Positions 7,175-13,546 of a stretch of DNA of 15,988 nt are shown one piece after another (positions within the stretch are counted from its first letter, which is position 1; each line of letters begins with the position of its first letter). Under the pieces are notes generated by a model. It made no database searches and was not told the origin of the DNA. It saw nothing but the letters and a program-made list of their open reading frames with translations. Source of the DNA: Anaerolineaceae bacterium UBA700 (GTDB lineage Bacteria; Chloroflexota; Anaerolineae; Anaerolineales; Anaerolineaceae); assembly GCA_002298885.1 (NCBI GenBank), contig DBMK01000231.1:1-15988 (forward strand). Direction: 5' to 3'. Made by a program: the position numbers and the translations under genes.

Positions 7175-7183
7175 TGATAAAAT
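7175..7183 (+). promoter_or_regulatory. Extended -10 promoter for activase and glycyl radical enzyme
   Basis: TGATAAAAT fits the extended -10 pattern TG-N-TATAAT with one mismatch. The -35 area (7155-7160, CCGAAA) is poor and lies in the right arm of the palindrome. Transcription would start near 7190, about 33 nt before the activase ATG. Confidence 0.45.
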
Positions 7184-7222
7184 TGATTTGCCAACATTTT
7201 CATTCCGCCTTTCGTAAAGCTT

Positions 7223-7978
7223 ATGATCCAAGGCATGGTCTTCGACATCCGCGAGTTTGCCGTCCACGATGGGCCGGGCATCCGCACCACCGTGTTCCTC
7301 AAGGGCTGCCCATTGGCCTGCGCCTGGTGCCACAACCCGGAGGGCCAGTCCTGCCTGCCGCAGGCCATGCACAGCCCCGGCGGCGAGCGCATGGCAGGCC
7401 GCCAATACACCCCAGAGCAACTCGCGGCTGTGTTGAACCGCCAGGCGGCTATCCTCCAGGCCAACGAGGGCGGGGTCACCTTCTCCGGTGGAGAGCCGCT
7501 GATGCAGGCCGGTTTTGTGGCCGCGGTGATCGACCTGCTGGATGGCGTTCACGTGCTCCTGGATACCTCCGGCTTTGGCCGCCCGCAGGATTTTGACCAG
7601 TTGCTGCGGCGTGTCCAGCTCGTTTTTTACGATTTGAAGCTGATCGACCCCCAGCTAGCCCTGCGCTACACCGGCTGCGCTAACGATCTGATCCTGAGCA
7701 ATCTGCGCCTGCTCTCCGCCAGCGGAGTGCCTTTCGTGATCCGCGTGCCGCTCGTGCCGGGGGTCACGGATACCGACGCGAACCTGCAGGCGATTGCCGC
7801 AACGGTCTGCGGCCTGCCCGGCCTGCTGCGCGTCGACCTGCTGCCTTACAATCGGGCAGCAGGCGCCAAATATGCCGCCGCCGGCATGCAGTTCAAGCCG
7901 GATTACGACGAAGGACGGCCGCTGAACATCAACACCCAAATTTTCGCCAAGATGAATATTGAGGTGAGGGTAACATGA
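7223..7978 (+). CDS. Glycyl-radical-enzyme activase (radical SAM)
   Basis: The 251-residue protein is a PflA-family activating enzyme. It uses a [4Fe-4S] cluster and AdoMet to put the radical on the glycine of its partner. The cluster motif is C29-P-L-A-C33-A-W-C36-HNPE, preceded by the family lead HDGPGIRTTVFLKGC. The AdoMet-contact motif GVTFSGGEPL follows near residue 90, then FYDLKLID. Many non-PFL activases carry a ferredoxin-like insert with two extra clusters between the cluster motif and GGEP. Here that stretch is short and holds only one cysteine, so the insert is absent or lost. The gene overlaps the enzyme gene by ATGA, so they are coupled. The Shine-Dalgarno is weak; an ATG four codons later (7235) is possible. 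Confidence 0.94.
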   Translation: MIQGMVFDIREFAVHDGPGIRTTVFLKGCPLACAWCHNPEGQSCLPQAMHSPGGERMAGRQYTPEQLAAVLNRQAAILQANEGGVTFSGGEPLMQAGFVAAVIDLLDGVHVLLDTSGFGRPQDFDQLLRRVQLVFYDLKLIDPQLALRYTGCANDLILSNLRLLSASGVPFVIRVPLVPGVTDTDANLQAIAATVCGLPGLLRVDLLPYNRAAGAKYAAAGMQFKPDYDEGRPLNINTQIFAKMNIEVRVT

Positions 7979-10056
7979 ACGCACGCATCGAAGAACTGCG
8001 CCGCAGGGCAAGGGATGGCGCTTACCGGCCTTACCGCAAGCTCCAACCGGTCAGCATCCTGGAAGAATGCGAGGCTGAGGGCCTCTCCTGGCCACGCCGG
8101 GCCGCCCGCCTCACCCGCCGTCAGTGCGAGGCCGAGACGCCCATCCTTGCTCCCGAAGAGCGCATCGTCTTCACCCGCACCCTGCCTGCCGCCATCCCGC
8201 CCCTCTATACGGCTGCGGATTGGGCGCGCCTCACCGCCGGCAGAACCGTCCACGAGCTGGGTCCGATCAACAACGTCTGTCCCGATTGGGGCAAGGCCCT
8301 CGCCGAGGGGCTGCTCGGCCGCCGCCGGGCCGCGCTGGACTCGCGCGCCCGCCTGAGCGCCGATCCGCAGGCGGTCGAGTTCCTGGACTGCGCTATCGAG
8401 ACAATCGACGCCGTGCTTGACCTGGCGCGGCGCTACGCCGCGGCGGCGCGGCAGGCCGGGTGCGCCGACCTGGCTGAGATTCTGGATCACGTCCCGGCCA
8501 ACCCACCACGCAGCTTCCACGAAGCGCTCCAGTCCCTGCGCCTGCTGCAGGCCGCGGCCTGGCTAAGCGGGCATTACCACGTCATGCTGGGCCGCTTCGA
8601 CCAGTACATGTGGCCCTACCTGCAGGCCGACCTGCAGGCGGGCCGCCTGGACCTGATCGAGGCCGAGGAGCTGCTGGCCGAGTTCTTCATCGCCCTCAAC
8701 CGGGACAGCGACCTGTATCCCGGTGTGCAGCAGGGCGATAACGGCCAGACGATCACCCTCGGCGGGGTGGACGCCCAGGGAAATTCTGCGGTCAACGAGC
8801 TGACCCGCATGGCGCTGCGCGTTTCGCGCGACCTGGCCCTGATCGATCCCAAGATCAACCTGCGCATCTCACCCGACACCGACCTCGACCTGCTCAGCCT
8901 GGCCACCGAGCTGACCCGCAAAGGGCTGGGTTTCCCCCAGTATTCCAACGACCCGGCGGTGATCGACGGCTTAGTAGCACACGGCTACCGCCTGGAGGAC
9001 GCCCGCGATTACGCCCTAGCCGCCTGCTGGGAGTTTCTGATACCTGGCCGGGGCATGGAGGTAGTCAATATCGGCGCCGTATCCTTCCCGGCGGCCGCCG
9101 ATAACGCCATCCGCCAGGGGCTGGCCTCCGGCGGCGGGTTCGAGCGGATCTGCAAGTACCTGAAGGCCGATATCACCCGCCAGGTGGAAGCGCTGGCGCT
9201 GGCCTATTCCAACCTGGTCCTGCCGCCCGCGCCGTATTTTTCGGCGCTGATGACCGAATGCCTGGAGCAGGGCCGGGACCTCTCGCTGGGCGCGCGCTAC
9301 AACAATTTCGGCATCCACGGAGCCGGCTCGGCCAACGCCGCCGACGCCCTGGCGGCTGTTAGCCGGTTGGTCTTCGAAGAAGGGTCGGTCACGCCCGCGG
9401 AGTTGATCGCGGCCCTCGACTCCAATTTCGAGGACGCCGAGGCGCTGCGTTTGCGCCTGGCGGATTCGGATTCCAAAATCGGCCGGAACAGCGAGCTGGC
9501 GGACCGCATGCTGGTCCTCCTCTTCGATATCTTCGCCGAGGCCTGCGAATCGGTGCGCCTGGACGGCCGCATCCTGCGGCCCGGTACCGGTTCGGCCATG
9601 TATTACGTCTGGCTGGCCCGCGGCCAGGAGGGCATGCGCGAGCCGCTCGTCGGCGCCACGGCCGACGGGCGCCGGCAGGGTGATTTCTTCAGCGCCAACC
9701 TGGCCCCTTCGCCGGGCGTCCAGGCGGATGGGCCGATCAGCATCTTCCAATCCTTCGCTAAAATCGATTACCGGCGCATCTGCAACGGCGGGCCGGTCAC
9801 CATCGAGCTCTCGGACACGGTCTTTCGCGACGCCGATTCGATCCGCAAGGTGGCCATGTTGGTACGTACGTTTGCCCAGTTGGGCTGCCAGCAGCTCCAG
9901 CTCAACAGCCTCAACGCCGCCACGCTGCTGGATGCCCGCATCCACCCGGAAAACCACAAGAACCTCATTGTACGCGTGTGGGGCTGGAGCGGCTATTTTT
10001 GCGAACTCGGCCCGGAATACCAGGAGCAGATCATCCAGAGGGCGTTGTATCAATAA
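7975..10056 (+). CDS. Glycyl radical enzyme of unknown substrate (PFL-like)
   Basis: The 693-residue protein has both diagnostic sites. The thiyl-radical loop is A-A-C351-W352-E353-F-L-I-P-G, and the glycyl-radical loop is V-R-V-W-G670-W-S-G-Y-F close to the C-terminus. The Cys-x-Glu pattern matches dehydratase/lyase members (glycerol dehydratase, CutC, HypD style) rather than pyruvate formate-lyase, whose pair is Cys-Cys, so elimination chemistry on a polyol-like or amino substrate is more likely than formate production. It is shorter than well-known members (about 760-900). Tryptophan in both loops is unusual. Standard family segments ARYNNFG, VFEEGSVTPAEL and ATADGRR are present. Its LacI-controlled neighbourhood with a sugar importer suggests the imported compound or its breakdown product as substrate. 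The reaction cannot be named. Confidence 0.92.
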   Translation: MNARIEELRRRARDGAYRPYRKLQPVSILEECEAEGLSWPRRAARLTRRQCEAETPILAPEERIVFTRTLPAAIPPLYTAADWARLTAGRTVHELGPINNVCPDWGKALAEGLLGRRRAALDSRARLSADPQAVEFLDCAIETIDAVLDLARRYAAAARQAGCADLAEILDHVPANPPRSFHEALQSLRLLQAAAWLSGHYHVMLGRFDQYMWPYLQADLQAGRLDLIEAEELLAEFFIALNRDSDLYPGVQQGDNGQTITLGGVDAQGNSAVNELTRMALRVSRDLALIDPKINLRISPDTDLDLLSLATELTRKGLGFPQYSNDPAVIDGLVAHGYRLEDARDYALAACWEFLIPGRGMEVVNIGAVSFPAAADNAIRQGLASGGGFERICKYLKADITRQVEALALAYSNLVLPPAPYFSALMTECLEQGRDLSLGARYNNFGIHGAGSANAADALAAVSRLVFEEGSVTPAELIAALDSNFEDAEALRLRLADSDSKIGRNSELADRMLVLLFDIFAEACESVRLDGRILRPGTGSAMYYVWLARGQEGMREPLVGATADGRRQGDFFSANLAPSPGVQADGPISIFQSFAKIDYRRICNGGPVTIELSDTVFRDADSIRKVAMLVRTFAQLGCQQLQLNSLNAATLLDARIHPENHKNLIVRVWGWSGYFCELGPEYQEQIIQRALYQ

Positions 10057-10069
10057 CCCGTTTCAAAAT

Positions 10070-10119
10070 TATAGAGTTTGTGGTGAACAGCCCCCGCTGT
10101 GAACTCTATACTTGTTTTA
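10070..10119 (+). terminator. Terminator after the glycyl radical enzyme
   Basis: TATAGAGTT (10070-10078) pairs exactly with AACTCTATA (10102-10110). Inside, ACAGC and GCTGT form a second 5-bp stem around CCCC. The T-rich tract CTTGTTTTA follows. It starts 14 nt after the stop codon. Confidence 0.8.
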
Positions 10120-10153
10120 ATCAATCAGGATAGCTTTCGCCTGCAATTTTAGG

Positions 10154-10159
10154 TACAAT
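10154..10159 (+). promoter_or_regulatory. Possible -10 box for the short-chain dehydrogenase
   Basis: TACAAT lies about 54 nt upstream of the chosen start and just beyond the preceding terminator, so a promoter is expected here. No convincing -35 box is found 16-18 bp upstream. Confidence 0.3.
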
Positions 10160-10212
10160 TTCTCAACAAATATTCAGACCATGAATTGATAAGGATTAGC
10201 GAGGTGATCGTA

Positions 10213-11088
10213 ATGATGGGGCAACAACCGGATATGACCGGCAGGGTATGCATGGTAACCGGCGCGACGTCGGGCCTGGGCGAAGTTACCGCCCGCGAAC
10301 TGGCGGGGATGAATGCCAGTGTGGTGCTGGTGAGCCGCAGCCCGAAGAAATGCGAGGCAGTGGCGGCGGACATCAGAGCCCAGACCGGCAACGCGCAGGT
10401 CGATTTCATTGCCGCGGACCTGTCCAGCCAAAAAGAAATCCGCCGCCTGGTTGGAGATTTTAAAAGCCGCTACTCGACCCTGCACGTGTTGGTGAACAAC
10501 GCCGGCGGGGTATTCCTCAACCGCACCCTTTCCGCCGACGGCGTAGAGATGACCTTTGCTCTGAACCACCTCAGCTACTTCTTGCTGACCAATCTCCTGT
10601 TGGATGTGCTGACTGCCAGCGCGCCCTCCCGCGTCGTGAACGTGTCCTCGGCAGTCCACGCCCGGGCCAGGATCGACCTCGACAATCTGCAGAACAAGCG
10701 CGGCTATAACGGCCTCTCGGCGTACGGCCAATCCAAGCTGGCCAACATGTTGTTCACGTTTGAACTGTCTCGCCGCCTGAAGGATAAAGGAGTCACCGTC
10801 AATGCGCTCCACCCGGGGTTCGTCGAATCCAATCTCGGCAAGAACAACGCCGGAATTTTTAAGCCGCTGATGAAACTGGTCCGCATCGGCGGCATCAGTC
10901 CGGAGGAGGGGGCGCGCACCATCGTCTACCTGGCCTCCTCACCGGAGGTCGAAGGGGTTACGGGCAGTTATTTTGTCAAGGAGAAATTGGCGCCATCCCT
11001 GGCGTCCTACGACGCCGATTTGGCCCGCCAGTTGTGGGACGTAAGCGCGGCGATGACTGGCGTAGAGTGGCCAGTCATCGGAGAATGA
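10213..11088 (+). CDS. Short-chain dehydrogenase/reductase
   Basis: The 291-residue protein is a classical-type SDR resembling retinol-dehydrogenase/WW-domain oxidoreductase-like members. The nucleotide-binding motif is TGATSGLG (16-23), the NNAGG motif is at 95-99, the catalytic serine lies in VSS (145-146), and the active-site pair is Y171-x3-K175 (YGQSK). It should oxidise or reduce a carbonyl/alcohol with NAD(P); the substrate is unknown. The start at 10213 is chosen because GAGGTGA lies five bases upstream; the frame runs open to a TTG at 10186 without such a site. It is bracketed by terminators, so it is a single-gene unit with no clear tie to the radical-enzyme locus. Confidence 0.9.
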   Translation: MMGQQPDMTGRVCMVTGATSGLGEVTARELAGMNASVVLVSRSPKKCEAVAADIRAQTGNAQVDFIAADLSSQKEIRRLVGDFKSRYSTLHVLVNNAGGVFLNRTLSADGVEMTFALNHLSYFLLTNLLLDVLTASAPSRVVNVSSAVHARARIDLDNLQNKRGYNGLSAYGQSKLANMLFTFELSRRLKDKGVTVNALHPGFVESNLGKNNAGIFKPLMKLVRIGGISPEEGARTIVYLASSPEVEGVTGSYFVKEKLAPSLASYDADLARQLWDVSAAMTGVEWPVIGE

Positions 11089-11097
11089 AAGAGGGAC

Positions 11098-11145
11098 GCC
11101 AGGATTTTGCGGCGATTATCACTCAAAATCCTGGCATCTTTATTG
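11098..11145 (+). terminator. Terminator after the short-chain dehydrogenase
   Basis: GCCAGGATTTTG (11098-11109) and CAAAATCCTGGC (11124-11135) form a perfect 12-bp stem with a 14-nt loop, followed by ATCTTTATT. It begins 10 nt after the stop codon. The 240 nt from here to 11374 hold no gene I can support. Confidence 0.8.
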
Positions 11146-11374
11146 CTTCGAATTCCTCAAACATTATTTGACGCTCTTGATCCATTTTTCCAAGCTTCGG
11201 GGGTTTCGGTTTTGGAGCGCCATTCTTTATTGCCGGCCTACGCCTGGCCGACGTCAATCACTTATCGAAAGAGGTGGATGTTTTTCAGATCGGGGCCAGG
11301 TTTCCTATCCCGTTTGACAAAGGTTTAAATGCGGCTACTGGATTTGATGCGTTCGAACCGGCCTCTATTATTGG

Positions 11375-12820
11375 TTAGCGGCCAGTCAAAGTTTTCAGGT
11401 CATAATAACTGGCCATGCAACTGTTGACCCAAAACCCCCGGTCGGCGGAGAGGTCGGCCACGCCAAAGCGATTTTCCAGGCCGCGTACGATCACGTCGCT
11501 CTGCCCGGCTGTCCTTGCTTGCTCCAATTCAGCGGACCGCAAATCCCAAGCCTGGGTGTAGGCCTGATAATTGGGCGCTAAGACGATTGTCTTCCAGAGC
11601 GAGCTAGCGGAGGCCACGACCAGAGCGACCAGGATCGCCGCCTCGAGCGCACGGCGGTAGGCTGGTTTTACGAGTGGGTCTGGCAGAATGCCCAGCCTGC
11701 GCAGCCCGCCTCCCAGCAAGGTGCTGGCTGCGACTACCCCTACGACCAGGACGAACTGCGGCACGATGATCGTGCGATCATCCGGATAGGCGTTCAATGC
11801 GTATACTACCGGCGCGCAGGCCGCCCATACCAGTCCGAAAGCCGCCAGCAGGATCAGCACAGTTCCCCTGAACCAGGTTTGCGCCCAGAGGTATTTCAAT
11901 TTTAAACCCGCTGGCCGAGCCTCGCTACCGGGACTGAGCAACCAGCCTGCCATGAACGGGACTGCAGCAGAAAGCAGCGCCCATAGCGGCGTCCAGATGA
12001 GGTATTTTCCGGCGATGTAGGCAGCATTGCGCAGCGAAAAGGTGATGATACGCACCAGACCAGGCGTGACGTACCCGGCTGCCTGGCGGCGGACTTCGTT
12101 GCCGGGGGCAACCAGAATAATTGCCATCGCCGCCAGCCCCCCAGCCAGGGCCGCAGCCAGTGCCGGAAGCAGCCGGAGGCGAGTGCTGCGCCCGGCAAGT
12201 AATAAGGTTACGGCAATTGCCAGGACAAAGAGCGCTGCCTGCATAGCCGAAAATACTTCGGTGAAGCCGCCGGACACGAATGCCAACAGCAATGTGCCGA
12301 AGGCCGCCGGCCACACGGCCAGCCCGGTCTGCCAGGTCCGCAGCAGGATCCCGCCGGTGAGAGTCAGCCCAATCAGCGGAAGGGAGTAATTGACCATCCC
12401 GTCCTGCCAGAAAAAGGACTGGAAGAGGTTGGGCGTGGTGGAGAATACGACCAGCAGCACCAGCCCGCCCGCCAGCGCCGACAGCCACCCCGCCTGCGGC
12501 AGACCGGCGCGGCGTAACAGCGGCAGCGCGGCCCAGCCTAACGCCGCCAGCCAGAGGAAACCCACGATAGCCGGCAGCCAGCCGGCGAACTTTGGCCCAC
12601 CAAGCCCGAGTAGCCCGGTGCCGAGCAGGAAGCTGAAGCGCCCGGTCCAGATGGCGTACCATTTGGCCAGCATCCCGCCCAGGCCTAACTGAACCGCGTC
12701 GGTTGCCATGCAGAAATCGTCGGCGTAGAAACGGGTGAACGAGCCCAGGTACGCCAGGCCCGCCAGCGGGACGAACACGAGCAGGGCGGCAATGGCTAGA
12801 TAGGCTGTACGAGTTTTCAT
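11375..12820 (-). CDS. Multi-pass membrane protein, GT-C/DUF6056-like
   Basis: The 481-residue protein is largely hydrophobic, with an N-terminal membrane segment (about 6-26), then the exposed motif FYADDFCMA (31-39), followed by roughly ten further hydrophobic stretches and a soluble C-terminal tail of about 80 residues. The early acidic DD pair after the first membrane helix, plus many helices, is typical of GT-C-fold lipid-linked glycosyltransferases and of the DUF6056 group, so a role in cell-surface glycan synthesis is possible but unproven. A TATAAT box lies about 50 nt upstream, while no Shine-Dalgarno is seen before the ATG at 12820. It stands alone, convergent with the dehydrogenase and divergent from the sigma-factor unit. 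Confidence 0.65.
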   Translation of the reverse strand: MKTRTAYLAIAALLVFVPLAGLAYLGSFTRFYADDFCMATDAVQLGLGGMLAKWYAIWTGRFSFLLGTGLLGLGGPKFAGWLPAIVGFLWLAALGWAALPLLRRAGLPQAGWLSALAGGLVLLVVFSTTPNLFQSFFWQDGMVNYSLPLIGLTLTGGILLRTWQTGLAVWPAAFGTLLLAFVSGGFTEVFSAMQAALFVLAIAVTLLLAGRSTRLRLLPALAAALAGGLAAMAIILVAPGNEVRRQAAGYVTPGLVRIITFSLRNAAYIAGKYLIWTPLWALLSAAVPFMAGWLLSPGSEARPAGLKLKYLWAQTWFRGTVLILLAAFGLVWAACAPVVYALNAYPDDRTIIVPQFVLVVGVVAASTLLGGGLRRLGILPDPLVKPAYRRALEAAILVALVVASASSLWKTIVLAPNYQAYTQAWDLRSAELEQARTAGQSDVIVRGLENRFGVADLSADRGFWVNSCMASYYDLKTLTGR

Positions 12821-12867
12821 AAAGACGTGGGTGAAGGGAATTTAGGGGGCTCGGAAGTGCGGTTTTT

Positions 12868-12873
12868 ATTATA
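12868..12873 (-). promoter_or_regulatory. -10 box for the membrane-protein gene
   Basis: The minus strand reads TATAAT, a perfect -10 hexamer, within an AT-rich patch, giving a leader of about 40 nt. No good -35 is found at 16-18 bp. Confidence 0.45.
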
Positions 12874-12967
12874 ACATTATCATAGTGGATCTTTTTGTCC
12901 CGTTTGGCCCCTTTTCCCGATTTACTTATAGAGCTCTAATTCACTTCCCCCGGGAAAAAGGACCTTC

Positions 12968-13546
12968 ATGGCCGAGCATATCATGCACAGAACGATGACC
13001 GAGGAATTTGCTGACACGGACGAGGATGCCCTGGTAGCCCAGGCCAAACGCGACCCACAGGCCTTCGAAAGCCTGTACCTGCGCTACGTGCAGCCGCTCT
13101 TTCGCTACCTGCACAGCCGAATCGGCAGCATGCCCGAGGCCGAAGACGCCACCGCCCAGACCTTCTTGGCTGCCCTGGAGGGCATCCAGCGCTACCGCCA
13201 CGAGGGGCATTTCGCCGCCTGGTTGTTTTCCATCGCCCGCTACAAGGCCATGGATACTTTCCGCCAGCGCCGCCCCCAGGCCACCCTGGAGGTCGCCGAG
13301 CGCCTCACCCACGAGCAGCCGGACCTGCTGCAGCAGTCGATTCACGCCGAGCGCGTCGCCAGCCTATCCAGGCTGATCGCGGCCCTCCCCGAGGAGGAGC
13401 GCGAGCTGATCCGCCTGCGCTACGTGGCCGACCTGCCGTTTGCCGAAATCGCCCGCCTTGCGGGCAAAAATGAAGATGCTGTCAAGAAAATACTCTACCG
13501 GCTGCTGGCCCGGCTACAAAGTCAGCTCGAGGATCCCAATGCCTGA
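12968..13546 (+). CDS. ECF-type RNA polymerase sigma factor
   Basis: The 192-residue protein is a two-domain sigma-70 family member. Region 2 runs from about residue 20 to 90, with DALVAQAKRDPQAFESLYLRY, AEDATAQTFLAAL, and FAAWLFSIARYKAMDTFRQR as the core and -10 recognition part. Region 4 runs from about 135 to 185, with LIAALPEEERELIRLRYVAD and a helix-turn-helix FAEIARLAGKNEDAVKKILYR. The ATG at 12968 has AAGGA five bases upstream. The gene overlaps the following membrane-protein gene by 8 nt, the usual layout of a sigma factor and its membrane-bound inhibitor. The stimulus is unknown. Confidence 0.94.
   Translation: MAEHIMHRTMTEEFADTDEDALVAQAKRDPQAFESLYLRYVQPLFRYLHSRIGSMPEAEDATAQTFLAALEGIQRYRHEGHFAAWLFSIARYKAMDTFRQRRPQATLEVAERLTHEQPDLLQQSIHAERVASLSRLIAALPEEERELIRLRYVADLPFAEIARLAGKNEDAVKKILYRLLARLQSQLEDPNA

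Noticed and set aside
11107..11328. 73-codon plus-strand frame after the dehydrogenase
   Set aside because: It begins inside the terminator stem, has no ribosome binding site and no recognisable motif.
11351..11358. GTTCGAAC, which resembles a tRNA T-loop
   Set aside because: The flanking bases do not pair as a T-stem on either strand, and no acceptor or anticodon stem is found nearby.
11181..11378. 66-codon stop-to-stop plus-strand frame that reads somewhat protein-like (GLRLADVNHLSKEVDVFQIG)
   Set aside because: It has no usable start codon or Shine-Dalgarno, and it ends against the convergent gene. It could be a gene remnant, but I cannot tie it to any family.
13440..13538. N-terminal extension of the propeller protein
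   Set aside because: It would overlap 100 nt of the sigma factor in another frame. The ATG at 13539 has a Shine-Dalgarno and gives the usual short overlap.
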